A DNA stretch of 64,000 nucleotides from Rhizobium brockwellii. Lineage in GTDB: Bacteria; Pseudomonadota; Alphaproteobacteria; Rhizobiales; Rhizobiaceae. The stretch is taken from assembly GCF_000769405.2 (NCBI RefSeq), contig NZ_CP053439.1, positions 2,046,001-2,110,000 on the forward strand, given 5' to 3'. Positions 47,719 through 55,828 of the stretch are shown one piece after another (position 1 is the stretch's first letter; each line of letters opens with the position of its first letter). The position numbers were made by a program, and so were the translations under genes. The notes under the pieces were generated by a model. The model was not told where the DNA came from, did not search any database, and saw nothing but the letters and a program-made list of their open reading frames with translations.

Positions 47719-49728
47719 ATGTTCAAGAAAATCCTGATCGCGAATCGCGGCGAAATCGCCTGCCGCGTGATCAAGACTGCGCGCCGCATGGGCATTTTGA
47801 CCGTCGCGGTCTATTCGGATGCGGATCGGGACGCGCTGCATGTCGAGATGGCCGACGAGGCCGTGCATATCGGCCCGGCTGCGGCGTCCGAGAGTTATCT
47901 GGTTGCCGAAAAGATCATTGCCGCCTGCAAGGCAACCGGTGCCGAGGCGGTGCATCCGGGTTACGGCTTCCTGTCCGAACGCGCCTCCTTTTGCGCTGAA
48001 CTGGAAAAGCAGGGCATCGTCTTCATCGGCCCGAAGCCGAAGGCCATCATGGCGATGGGCGACAAGATCGAATCGAAGAAATTCGCCAACGCCGCCGGTG
48101 TCTCCACCGTGCCCGGCCATCTCGGCATCATCGAGGATGCCGCCCATGCGGAAGTGATCGCTGGCGGGATCGGATATCCCGTCATGATCAAGGCGTCGGC
48201 CGGTGGCGGTGGCAAGGGCATGCGCATTGCGTGGAACGAGGCTGATGTGCGCGACGGCTTCGAACGCGCCCGCTCGGAGGCGAAAAGCTCCTTCGGCGAC
48301 GACCGCGTCTTCATCGAGAAGTTCGTCGTCGAGCCGCGCCATATCGAGATCCAGGTGCTCGCCGATGCGCATGGCAACGTCGTCTATCTCGGCGAGCGCG
48401 AATGCTCGATCCAGCGGCGGAACCAGAAGGTCGCGGAAGAGGCGCCCTCGCCCTTCCTCGACGAAGCGACCCGCAAGGCCATGGGCGAACAATCGGTGGC
48501 GTTGGCGAAGGCCGTCGATTACCAGAGCGCCGGCACCGTCGAATTCATCGTCGACCGCGACCGCAATTTCTATTTCCTGGAAATGAACACCCGCTTGCAG
48601 GTCGAGCATCCCGTGACCGAACTCGTCACCGGCATTGATCTCGTCGAGCAGATGATCCGGGTCGCAGCCGGAGAGCCCCTTCCCTTTGTTCAGCAGGATA
48701 TCAGGCTCGAAGGCTGGGCGATCGAGAGCCGGCTCTATGCCGAAGATCCCTACCGCAACTTCCTGCCCTCGATCGGCCGCCTGACGCGCTACCGCCCGCC
48801 GGCGGAAGGCAGGACCGGCAATGTCGTCGTCCGCAACGACACCGGCGTCTTCGAAGGCGCCGAGATCTCGATGTATTACGATCCGATGATCGCCAAGCTC
48901 TGCACCTGGGCGCCGACGCGGCTGGAAGCGATCGACGCCATGGGTCAGGCGCTCGACGGCTTCGTTGTCGATGGTATCGAGCACAATGTTCCTTTCCTGT
49001 CGGCGCTGATGAAACATCCGCGCTGGCGCGAGGGCCGGCTGTCGACAGGCTTCATCGCCGAGGAATATCCTGACGGCTTCGCACCGATGAAACCGGACCC
49101 GGCGGAAGAAGCCGTGCTTGCCGCGATCGCCCTCTCCGCCTCGCTGATCGAAACGAGCCGCCGCGAACGTTTCGCCGATCGTCTGCGCGCCACATCGGGC
49201 GCGCTACGCGAGCATTGGGTGGTCAAGATCGGCGACAACCATGTCGCGGCAAGATTGCTTGACGGCCTAGTCACCATCCCCTTCGATATGGACATCGCGA
49301 TCGAGGGTGAGAACAAGAGCGTTGTCACCGATTGGAGACCGGGTGACCCGGTCTGGAGCGGCAAGGTCGGCGGTCTCGACATCACCGCGCAGATTCGCCC
49401 CGTTCTGAACGGGTTGCGTATCGACTGGCAGGGGCTTTCGGTGATTGCCAAGGTCTTTTCGCCGCGTCATGCCGAACTCGACAGGCTGATGCCGGTGAAG
49501 CTGCCGCCCGATACCTCCAAACTCCTGCTCTGCCCGATGCCCGGCCTCGTCGTCGCCATCGCCGTTACCGAGGGCCAGGAGGTCAAGGCGGGTGAGACGC
49601 TTGCGATCGTCGAAGCGATGAAGATGGAAAACGTGCTGCGCGCCGACCGCGATCTCGTCGTCTCGAAGATCAATGCCGCGGCCGGCGAAAGCCTGGCCGT
49701 CGATGCCGTCATCATGGAATTCGACTGA
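47719..49728 (+). CDS. pccA: Propionyl/acetyl-CoA carboxylase biotin-carrying alpha subunit
   Basis: A 669-residue biotin-dependent carboxylase subunit. The biotin carboxylase domain spans about residues 1-450 (FKKILIANRGEIACRVIKTARRMGI, KASAGGGGKGMRIAW, EMNTRLQVEHPVTE), a BT-type linker follows, and the biotin carrier domain ends the protein, with the biotinylated lysine at K635 in EAMKMEN. I chose the ATG at 47719. Together with PccB (52213-53745) it would carboxylate propionyl-CoA to methylmalonyl-CoA; the beta gene is 2.5 kb away on the opposite strand rather than adjacent. Acetyl-CoA or methylcrotonyl-CoA specificity cannot be excluded. Confidence 0.93.
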   Translation: MFKKILIANRGEIACRVIKTARRMGILTVAVYSDADRDALHVEMADEAVHIGPAAASESYLVAEKIIAACKATGAEAVHPGYGFLSERASFCAELEKQGIVFIGPKPKAIMAMGDKIESKKFANAAGVSTVPGHLGIIEDAAHAEVIAGGIGYPVMIKASAGGGGKGMRIAWNEADVRDGFERARSEAKSSFGDDRVFIEKFVVEPRHIEIQVLADAHGNVVYLGERECSIQRRNQKVAEEAPSPFLDEATRKAMGEQSVALAKAVDYQSAGTVEFIVDRDRNFYFLEMNTRLQVEHPVTELVTGIDLVEQMIRVAAGEPLPFVQQDIRLEGWAIESRLYAEDPYRNFLPSIGRLTRYRPPAEGRTGNVVVRNDTGVFEGAEISMYYDPMIAKLCTWAPTRLEAIDAMGQALDGFVVDGIEHNVPFLSALMKHPRWREGRLSTGFIAEEYPDGFAPMKPDPAEEAVLAAIALSASLIETSRRERFADRLRATSGALREHWVVKIGDNHVAARLLDGLVTIPFDMDIAIEGENKSVVTDWRPGDPVWSGKVGGLDITAQIRPVLNGLRIDWQGLSVIAKVFSPRHAELDRLMPVKLPPDTSKLLLCPMPGLVVAIAVTEGQEVKAGETLAIVEAMKMENVLRADRDLVVSKINAAAGESLAVDAVIMEFD

Positions 49729-50088
49729 GAGATAAGCCATACGGCCGGCTTCACGTCAGCCCGGCTTGCCGACCATGCCAAGCTCAGCCCGAAGCAGGAA
49801 AACCGCTCGAAGTGACGACCGGGCAGCGGGCGTAGCCCGCCATTTCCTCGCTTGAAGTCCGCCGTTCCTTCGTAATATGCGGAGCCTCGAGCTGATGCAT
49901 TCGGGCAAGGAGCATCCGCAGCGTCGTGTTGTACTAACGCATGATACAAAGACTGCGGGACCTGAAGTAAAGCCGCTCGATACCCCAAAAGTAACGCGCC
50001 GGATCTACAAAGAGCTTCACCAAGTATGAAGCCCTTTCATGTTACAGCTTCGGTGCTTGAGCAATCATGCTTCGCCAAGGGGGACCCT
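49729..50088. other. 360-bp gap with no recognised element
   Basis: I found no convincing gene, terminator or repeat. The GC-rich part (49740-49870) contains overlapping frames on the minus strand that look like shadows. The promoter of the gene at 50089 should lie near 49990-50080. Confidence 0.35.
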
Positions 50089-50487
50089 ATGATTTTTCGG
50101 ACTGTTATTTCAGCTTGCGCATTTGTGTTACTGCCCGCCGTCGCACATGCGGACCCCACAGGTTCCTACAAGGTTGCCGGCACCAGCGAGGACGGCAGCA
50201 AATATAGCGGTACCGTCAAAGTGCTTCGCAACGGCGAGACCTATATCGTCGACTGGATGATCGGTAAGAACGAGTCGATCGGCACCGGCCTCGGCGCAAA
50301 ATTCAGCGGCGATCGTTTCGAAATGGGTCCGGCCAGCGACGAAGACACGGCGATCTCCGTGGGTTACGTCTCGAAGGAAAATTTCGGCATCGCCATGTAT
50401 TTCGAGCAGCCGGACGGCAGCTGGCAGGGTGTCTGGACCTATGGCGGCTCGGAAAAGGTTGCGAGCGAAATCTGGACTCGCGAGTAA
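50089..50487 (+). CDS. Secreted hypothetical protein
   Basis: A 132-residue exported protein with a signal peptide (MIFRTVISACAFVLLPAVAH, ending AHA). The mature beta-rich part reads DPTGSYKVAGTSEDGSKYSGTVKVLRNGETYIVDWMIGKNESIGTGLG, and ends GSWQGVWTYGGSEKVASEIWTRE. The repeated G-x-Y/W turns suggest a small beta-barrel like those in the 'fibrinogen/heme-binding' unknown group. AAGGGGG precedes the ATG at 50089. The function is unknown. Confidence 0.75.
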   Translation: MIFRTVISACAFVLLPAVAHADPTGSYKVAGTSEDGSKYSGTVKVLRNGETYIVDWMIGKNESIGTGLGAKFSGDRFEMGPASDEDTAISVGYVSKENFGIAMYFEQPDGSWQGVWTYGGSEKVASEIWTRE

Positions 50488-50574
50488 TCCGCGCGTATCA
50501 GCCGTCGGCATTAGATCCGGAAGTTTTCAGGTCGGATCGACCTAAAAATTAAACCCGTATCTAAATCAAAGAAT

Positions 50575-50626
50575 TAGAGCATGATGTCTTCCGAAAACCG
50601 CTCACACTTTTCGGCATCATGCTCTA
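50575..50626. repeat. RIME-like palindromic element, copy 1
   Basis: Outer arms TAGAGCATGATG (50575) and CATCATGCTCTA (50615) flank an inner CCGAAAA/TTTTCGG pair. This is a Rhizobium intergenic mosaic-type palindrome. It ends one base before the ribosome site of the YaiI gene. An inverted copy is at 53797. Confidence 0.8.
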
Positions 50627-50643
50627 GGTGAGGTGAACAGCCC

Positions 50644-51111
50644 TTGATCTATGTCGACGCAGATGCCTGCCCGGTGAAGCCGGAAATCCTGAAGGTGGCC
50701 GAACGCCACGGCCTCGAGGTCACCTTCGTTGCCAATTCCGGCCTGCGTCCCTCGCGCGATCCGATGATCCGCAACGTCATCGTCTCCAACGCCTTCGACG
50801 CCGCCGACAACTGGATCGCCGAACGCGCCGGCGCGGGCGATGTCGTCGTCACCGCCGATGTGCCGCTTGCCGTGCGCTGTGTCGCGACCGGCGCCTTCGT
50901 CAGCGGCCCCACAGGGCGCGTCTTCGACGAAACCAATATCGGCATGGCGAGCGCCATGCGCGATCTTGGCGCGCACTTGCGCGAAACCGGCGAGAGCAAG
51001 GGCTACAACGCCGCCTTCAGCCCGAAGGACCGTTCACGCTTCCTCGAAACCTTTGATCGCCTCTGCCGCCGCGCCAAGAGCCTTGCCTCGGAGGCTGGCG
51101 GGCAGCAGTGA
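50644..51111 (+). CDS. YaiI/YqxD (DUF188) family protein
   Basis: A 155-residue protein of the YaiI/YqxD family with a PIN-like fold: IYVDADACPVKPEILKVAERHGLEVTFVANSGLR, AGAGDVVVTADVPLAVRC and DETNIGMASAMRDLGAHLRE. The conserved aspartates suggest nuclease-like metal binding, but no activity has been shown. Translation starts at a TTG (50644), ten bases past AGGTGAGG, directly after the RIME-like palindrome. Confidence 0.9.
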   Translation: MIYVDADACPVKPEILKVAERHGLEVTFVANSGLRPSRDPMIRNVIVSNAFDAADNWIAERAGAGDVVVTADVPLAVRCVATGAFVSGPTGRVFDETNIGMASAMRDLGAHLRETGESKGYNAAFSPKDRSRFLETFDRLCRRAKSLASEAGGQQ

Positions 51112-51250
51112 TGCAGCAACTAAAGCTGCTACAGCGTCCTTGCAGGTCTGAAAGACGCGCGGCGCTGTAGACCGCAAGAAACGGGTGGCATGGCAGCTAT
51201 GCCGATTCCTATCTTGAAGTCGGCCGTTTCCTCACGCATATAAGCGCTAT

Positions 51251-51303
51251 CGCAGACGACTGCGGCATCCTCTGGGATGCAACTGTCGCGGGGACGGCCT
51301 CGC
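51251..51303 (+). promoter_or_regulatory. Guanidine-II (mini-ykkC) riboswitch
   Basis: Two hairpins each carry the hallmark ACGR tetraloop: stem CGCAG/CTGCG with loop ACGA (51251-51264), and stem GCGGGG/CCTCGC (one G-T pair) with loop ACGG (51288-51303). A 23-base linker separates them and itself contains GCATCC/GGATGC, which can pair. The AAGGAG ribosome site starts 9 bases after the second hairpin and the ATG of the SMR exporter follows. Guanidine binding in this class exposes the ribosome site. Confidence 0.85.
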
Positions 51304-51323
51304 TCTTGAACAAGGAGAGTCGC

Positions 51324-51638
51324 ATGGCCTGGTTTCTGCTTTTTCTCGCCGGTCTTTTCGAATGTGGCTGGGCAATCGGCCTTAAATATACCGAGGGTTT
51401 CACACGGCCGCTGCCGACGGCGCTGACCGTCATATCCATGGTGGTGAGCATCGTTCTGCTCGGCCTGGCGGTGAAGCACCTGCCGATCGGCACCGCCTAT
51501 GCGGTCTGGACCGGCATCGGCACGGTCGGCACCGTATTTCTCGGCATCTGGCTGCTTGGCGATGAGGCAAGTGTCTCCCGTCTTGCCTGCATCACGCTGA
51601 TCGTCGCCGGCATCGCCGGTCTGAAGCTTACCGCCTGA
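51324..51638 (+). CDS. sugE: Guanidinium exporter (SugE/Gdx-type SMR transporter)
   Basis: A 104-residue four-span small multidrug resistance protein. The Gdx-type motif is clear: the charged residue in GLFECGWAIGLKYTEGFTR (E13), ISMVVSIVLLGLAVKHLPIGTAYAVWTGIGTVGT, which distinguish Gdx/SugE from EmrE-type drug exporters. Together with the guanidine-II switch in front, the substrate is most likely guanidinium, exported in exchange for protons. I chose the ATG at 51324 after AAGGAG. It ends at a hairpin shared with the convergent DoxX gene. Confidence 0.93.
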   Translation: MAWFLLFLAGLFECGWAIGLKYTEGFTRPLPTALTVISMVVSIVLLGLAVKHLPIGTAYAVWTGIGTVGTVFLGIWLLGDEASVSRLACITLIVAGIAGLKLTA

Positions 51639-51647
51639 TGTGAAGGT

Positions 51648-51671
51648 TGAGGGGCGTCGCGACGCCCCTCA
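51648..51671. terminator. Bidirectional hairpin between sugE and DoxX genes
   Basis: A perfect palindrome with 11-bp arms (TGAGGGGCGTC/GACGCCCCTCA) sits between the stops at 51638 and 51681. No long T-run, but the position and symmetry fit a shared terminator. Confidence 0.6.
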
Positions 51672-51680
51672 GTCTATCGT

Positions 51681-52073
51681 TCAGGCTGCCTTGCGGTTAT
51701 CGACGGCAAAAGCGCCGGGACCGGAGAAGAACAGGTAGAGGAAGACGAAGCAGAACAGTATCGCCGCATCGCCCTGGTTGACGGCCGGAAAGAAGCTGTT
51801 CGGGGCATGCGCCATGAAATAGGCGACCGCCATTTCGCCGGCCAGCAGGAAGGCAACAGGGCGCGTCAGCAGGCCGACGAGAATGAGGATACCACCGATA
51901 AGCTCAAGAAGGGCGGCGAAAAGCATCAGCGGCGGCAACGGGCCAGCCATCTGCGCAGCCGGGAAAGCGAAAAGCTTCATCGTGCCGTGTTCGATGAACA
52001 GCAGCGCAGTGATGATTCTGAGAGCGGCCAGCCCATAGGGGCGATAGGCAGAAAGACGCTCGAAAGTTGACAT
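51681..52073 (-). CDS. DoxX family membrane protein
   Basis: A 130-residue four-span membrane protein: LRIITALLFIEHGTMKLFAFPAAQMAG, LLELIGGILILVGLLTRPVAFLLAGEMAVAYF and ILFCFVFLYLFFSGPGAFAVDNR. The DoxX family includes subunits of thiosulfate:quinone oxidoreductase and many proteins of unknown role linked to redox homeostasis. It is a single gene. Confidence 0.9.
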   Translation of the reverse strand: MSTFERLSAYRPYGLAALRIITALLFIEHGTMKLFAFPAAQMAGPLPPLMLFAALLELIGGILILVGLLTRPVAFLLAGEMAVAYFMAHAPNSFFPAVNQGDAAILFCFVFLYLFFSGPGAFAVDNRKAA

Positions 52074-52212
52074 TAAACCTCTCCATTAAAACAATAAGAG
52101 CCGAGCGTTAGCCTGTCCCTCGCAAGGATAGAACACACGGATCGCTGACGGCCGTTCACTTTTTCGACAGTGGCTAAACACCTGACCGGACAGTTTTATT
52201 CGCCGGCAGCCG

Positions 52213-53745
52213 TCAAAGCGGGATGTTGTCGTGTTTCTTCCAGGGATTGGCGAGATCCTTGTTGCGCAGCATCTTCAGACCGCGCGCCAGCCGCCTGCGG
52301 GTCGAGTGCGGCATGATCACCTCATCGACATAACCGCGCTCGGCGGCGACGAAGGGCGAGAGGAACCGGTCTTCATACATTTTCGTATGCGCGGCGATTT
52401 TCTCCGGATCGGCAATATCCTTGCGGAAGATGATCTCGACGGCGCCCCTGGCGCCCATCACGGCGATCTGCGCCGTCGGCCAGGCATAGTTGAGGTCGCC
52501 GCGCAGATGCTTCGACGCCATCACGTCATAGGCGCCGCCGAAGGCCTTGCGGGTGATGACGGTGAGCTTCGGCACCGTCGCCTCGGCATAGGCAAAGAGC
52601 AGTTTAGCGCCGTGCTTGATGAGGCCGCCATATTCCTGCGCCGTACCCGGCAGGAAGCCCGGCACGTCGACGAAGGTGACGATCGGAATATTGAAGCAGT
52701 CGCAGAAGCGCACGAAACGGGCGGCCTTGCGTGAGGCGTCGCTGTCGAGAACACCGGCCAGCACCATCGGCTGGTTGGCGACGAAACCGACGGTGGAGCC
52801 TTCGACGCGGCCGAAGCCGCAGACGATGTTTTTGGCAAAGCTCGTCTGGATCTCGAAGAAATCCCCCTCGTCCGCCACCTTCCGGATCAGTTCCTTGATG
52901 TCGTAAGGCTTGTTGGAGCTCGCCGGCACCAGCGTATCGAGCGACATGTCGATCTCTGTCACCGACTGGTAACATTCGATCTCCGGCAATGGCGCGGTGT
53001 TCGAAAGCGGAAGGAAATCGATCAGCCGTCGCACCTGCAGCAGCGTTTCGACATCGTTGTCATAGGCGCCGTCGGCAATCGACGAGCGCACTGTATGCAC
53101 GATAGCGCCGCCGAGTTCTTCGGATGTCACCGTCTCGTTGGTCACGGTTTTCACCACATCGGGACCGGTGACGAACATGTAGGAGGTATCACGCACCATG
53201 AAGATGAAATCGGTCATCGCAGGCGAATAGACGTCGCCGCCGGCGCAAGGACCCATGATCACCGAGATCTGCGGAATGACACCGGAGGCCAGCACATTGC
53301 GCTGGAACACCTCGGCATAACCGCCGAGGGCCGCCACGCCCTCCTGGATGCGGGCGCCGCCCGCATCGTAGATACCGACGATCGGCGCGCGGTTCTTCAG
53401 CGCCATGTCCTGCACTTTCATGATCTTCTCGGCATGCGCCTCAGACAGCGAGCCGCCGAAGACGGTGAAGTCCTTGGCGAAGACGAACACGGTGCGGCCA
53501 TTGACCGTGCCCCAACCGGTGACGACGCCGTCGCCGGCGATACGGCTCTTGTCCATGCCGAAATCGGTGGAGCGGTGTTCGACGAACATGTCGAACTCCT
53601 CGAAGGAACCTTCGTCGAGGAAGAGGTCGATGCGCTCGCGCGCCGTCAGCTTGCCGCGCTTGTGCTGGGCGTCGATACGCGCCTCGCCGCCGCCGAGGCG
53701 GGCAATGTCGCGGCGCCGTTCCAGTTCTTCGAGAATTTCCTTCAT
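52213..53745 (-). CDS. pccB: Propionyl-CoA carboxylase beta (carboxyltransferase) subunit
   Basis: A 510-residue carboxyltransferase. The N-terminal and C-terminal crotonase-like halves show the two oxyanion holes: [20 protein letters not shown] and the later [77 protein letters not shown] is the usual start. It acts with PccA at 47719, which lies on the other strand 2.5 kb away. A methylmalonyl-CoA mutase gene is not in the window. No specific regulator is adjacent. Confidence 0.94.
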   Translation of the reverse strand: MKEILEELERRRDIARLGGGEARIDAQHKRGKLTARERIDLFLDEGSFEEFDMFVEHRSTDFGMDKSRIAGDGVVTGWGTVNGRTVFVFAKDFTVFGGSLSEAHAEKIMKVQDMALKNRAPIVGIYDAGGARIQEGVAALGGYAEVFQRNVLASGVIPQISVIMGPCAGGDVYSPAMTDFIFMVRDTSYMFVTGPDVVKTVTNETVTSEELGGAIVHTVRSSIADGAYDNDVETLLQVRRLIDFLPLSNTAPLPEIECYQSVTEIDMSLDTLVPASSNKPYDIKELIRKVADEGDFFEIQTSFAKNIVCGFGRVEGSTVGFVANQPMVLAGVLDSDASRKAARFVRFCDCFNIPIVTFVDVPGFLPGTAQEYGGLIKHGAKLLFAYAEATVPKLTVITRKAFGGAYDVMASKHLRGDLNYAWPTAQIAVMGARGAVEIIFRKDIADPEKIAAHTKMYEDRFLSPFVAAERGYVDEVIMPHSTRRRLARGLKMLRNKDLANPWKKHDNIPL

Positions 53746-53796
53746 GCGATCTCCCTCACCGCTGCGGGCGGCAATCCGGCGGTTAAAACGTCGCGC

Positions 53797-53848
53797 TAGA
53801 GCATGATGCCGAAAAGTGTGCGCGGTTTTCGGACAACATCATGCTCTA
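53797..53848. repeat. RIME-like palindromic element, copy 2 (inverted)
   Basis: Outer arms TAGAGCATGATG (53797) and CATCATGCTCTA (53837) with inner CCGAAAA/TTTTCGG. The asymmetric centre (GTGTG... versus CTCACAC in copy 1) shows it is in the opposite orientation to the copy at 50575. Confidence 0.8.
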
Positions 53849-53853
53849 ACGAT

Positions 53854-54312
53854 TTAGCGCCCGCGCCCGCTGAGTGAGAAAACCGAGCGTATCCTAGCAG
53901 CGGCGTCCTCAGCCAGGATCTCGTCGGCAAGCTTGGGATCGGCAGCGATGCTGGTGACGTCGAAGGCGCTGACGGCGATGACCGAGCCGTCCTCCACCGA
54001 GGCCGCGTCGATGCTGATCTTGACGACGTTGCGGTCCTTCTGGAAGCCGAGGCCTTTCTGGATGGAAACCACGCGGATAGTCAGCACCACCCGCGGCAGC
54101 ACGGTGTCGCGCACGGTGGCATTGATCGCTGCGTTGACGCGGTCGTTGATACCGGAAAGCAGCTCGGCCGGCATGTTCGGACCGGAGAGAACGACGGCAC
54201 TGCGCACATCATAGACCGGCGCCGCCGGCTTGGTGACCGAGAGGCTGCCGCAGGCTGTGAGCGCGACACAGACGAGTGTCGCCCGGCAAAAACACGACCT
54301 CAGCCAATTCAT
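53854..54312 (-). CDS. Lipoprotein of unknown function
   Basis: A 152-residue putative lipoprotein with the lipobox LTAC at C21 (MNWLRSCFCRATLVCVALTACGS). The mature domain is beta/alpha with NMPAELLSGINDRVNAAINATVRDTVLPRVVLTIRVVSIQKGLGFQ, resembling small alphaproteobacterial outer-membrane-associated lipoproteins. The function is unknown. It starts at the ATG at 54312. It lies downstream of the ATP12-type gene on the same strand. Confidence 0.78.
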   Translation of the reverse strand: MNWLRSCFCRATLVCVALTACGSLSVTKPAAPVYDVRSAVVLSGPNMPAELLSGINDRVNAAINATVRDTVLPRVVLTIRVVSIQKGLGFQKDRNVVKISIDAASVEDGSVIAVSAFDVTSIAADPKLADEILAEDAAARIRSVFSLSGRGR

Positions 54313-54379
54313 TGCAAAATCCCGCACCACCCCGTTGGAGTCGCAGACTTCGTCATAATGCATTGGAAGGCAATATGTT

Positions 54380-55165
54380 TCAGGCGCTTAGGGCGAAAAA
54401 AACATCCGCTGCGGCTTTGAACTCGGCAAAGCGCTTGGACCGCCGCTGCTCGGCTTCCTCGTCGCTGCCCCAATGCTCGATCGTCCAATCCTCATCGAGA
54501 TGGGCAAGCGACCATGCCTCCTCAGTCGTTACCCGGCCCTCGGCGAAGGCGAGCGCCAGGATCGCCGAGCCGGTCAGCGTGGTGACTGTGTGGAGGGCGG
54601 CCAGCGCCATCGGGCTATCATATCTCGCGAGCGTGACGGCGAAGGCGGCAGTCGCCTCGCGCGGCTGCTCCTGCGGCATCACCCCTTCGACGAGGATGAA
54701 GCGGGCGCCGAGATCATTCGCTGCCCAGTCGATCACGGGATCCCAGTGCTCGGCCTGGCGCTCGACCAGCAGTTCCGGCTCCTCGGCGCGGTAGCAGATC
54801 AGGTCGCTGGAGGAAAAGCGCAATATATCCTCGAAGATAGCCTGCGCATTGGCGGCAACGCCGTCGAGTGCCGTGTTGACGAGCCGTGTCACCGGCATGC
54901 TCACCGGGTTGATCTCTTCGCCCTGCGCCTGCCATTCGGCGGCGACAAGCCGCGCCAGCGCCTCGGTCGGCACGGCGAGAACCAGGCGCGCCGGCGTGCG
55001 CACCATCTTTCCGTCGAGGGTGATCGCAAAACCGCCCTCGTGCTGGGCAACGGAAACGTCGGTATAGAAGCGCTTGGGCAGCGGCTTCTTCATCTGGATC
55101 TGCGCGCGGCGGATGGGATCGGGATGGCTCAAGCCTTCGGAAAGGTCGTTCAGCAGATCGCGCAT
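54380..55165 (-). CDS. ATP12 family chaperone protein
   Basis: A 261-residue homologue of mitochondrial Atp12, the chaperone for the F1-ATPase alpha subunit. It shows LPKRFYTDVSVAQHEGGFAITLDGKMVRTPARLVLAVPTEALARLVAAEWQAQ and MPVTRLVNTALDGVA, then YRAEEPELLVERQAEHWDPVIDWA. In Alphaproteobacteria it assists ATP synthase assembly. It follows the HAD-family gene by ten bases and belongs to the conserved crcB-rluA-HAD-ATP12 cluster. Confidence 0.93.
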   Translation of the reverse strand: MRDLLNDLSEGLSHPDPIRRAQIQMKKPLPKRFYTDVSVAQHEGGFAITLDGKMVRTPARLVLAVPTEALARLVAAEWQAQGEEINPVSMPVTRLVNTALDGVAANAQAIFEDILRFSSSDLICYRAEEPELLVERQAEHWDPVIDWAANDLGARFILVEGVMPQEQPREATAAFAVTLARYDSPMALAALHTVTTLTGSAILALAFAEGRVTTEEAWSLAHLDEDWTIEHWGSDEEAEQRRSKRFAEFKAAADVFFALSA

Positions 55166-55174
55166 GGGCTCACC

Positions 55175-55828
55175 TCAGGAAAAATGACGCAATATCTCGT
55201 TCGGATGGTAGGCGATCGCATCAGCGCCGTTGGCGATCAGTTCATCCACGCTGGCATAGCCCCAGGCAACGCCGATCGCCTTGGCGCCGGCAGCCTTTGC
55301 CATCTGCATATCGTAAACCGCATCGCCGATGACAATGGTGTCGGCAGCATTCATGCCGGTTTCATCGCAGCATTCCGTCACCATGGCCGGATGCGGTTTG
55401 GAAGGGCAATCGTCGGCGGTGCGTGCGACGATGAAATGCTTGTCGAAGCCATGCGTCTCCATCACGGCCTTGAGCCCGCGCCTGGATTTGCCCGTCACCG
55501 CGCCGATCAGCAGGTCATCGCGTCCGCTGATCGCGTCGATCATCTCGCGAATGCCGGGAAACAGAGGCTCCTTATAGTCAAGATCCTGACGCACGATCGA
55601 GAACAGCGATTTGTAATGCGCCGTCATGTCGATATCTTGCTGCTCCACATGCGGCCTGCCCTGCATGCGGGCAATCGCAATATCGAGGGACAGGCCGATA
55701 ATGGCCTTGGTGTCTTCAAATCGCGGTTCCGGCTTGCCGAACTTGTCGAAGGTCCTGCGCATGGTTTCGTGGATCAGACTGGCGCTGTCGACCAGCGTGC
55801 CGTCGCAATCGAAAAGCGCCAGTTTCAT
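55175..55828 (-). CDS. HAD-IA family hydrolase (phosphoglycolate-phosphatase-like)
   Basis: A 217-residue haloacid dehalogenase-type phosphatase. The catalytic motif DCDGTLVDS is intact at the N-terminus, followed by the ST-motif region and GRDDLLIGAVTGKSRRGLKAVM, and the acidic GDAVYDMQMAKAAGAKAIGVAWG. The start at 55828 overlaps the RluA stop by four bases. The substrate is unknown; Gph-like housekeeping clean-up is a likely role. Confidence 0.9.
   Translation of the reverse strand: MKLALFDCDGTLVDSASLIHETMRRTFDKFGKPEPRFEDTKAIIGLSLDIAIARMQGRPHVEQQDIDMTAHYKSLFSIVRQDLDYKEPLFPGIREMIDAISGRDDLLIGAVTGKSRRGLKAVMETHGFDKHFIVARTADDCPSKPHPAMVTECCDETGMNAADTIVIGDAVYDMQMAKAAGAKAIGVAWGYASVDELIANGADAIAYHPNEILRHFS

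Noticed and set aside
46882..49017. A 711-codon frame opposite pccA and its neighbour
   Set aside because: It is antisense to two well-supported genes and shows no domain.
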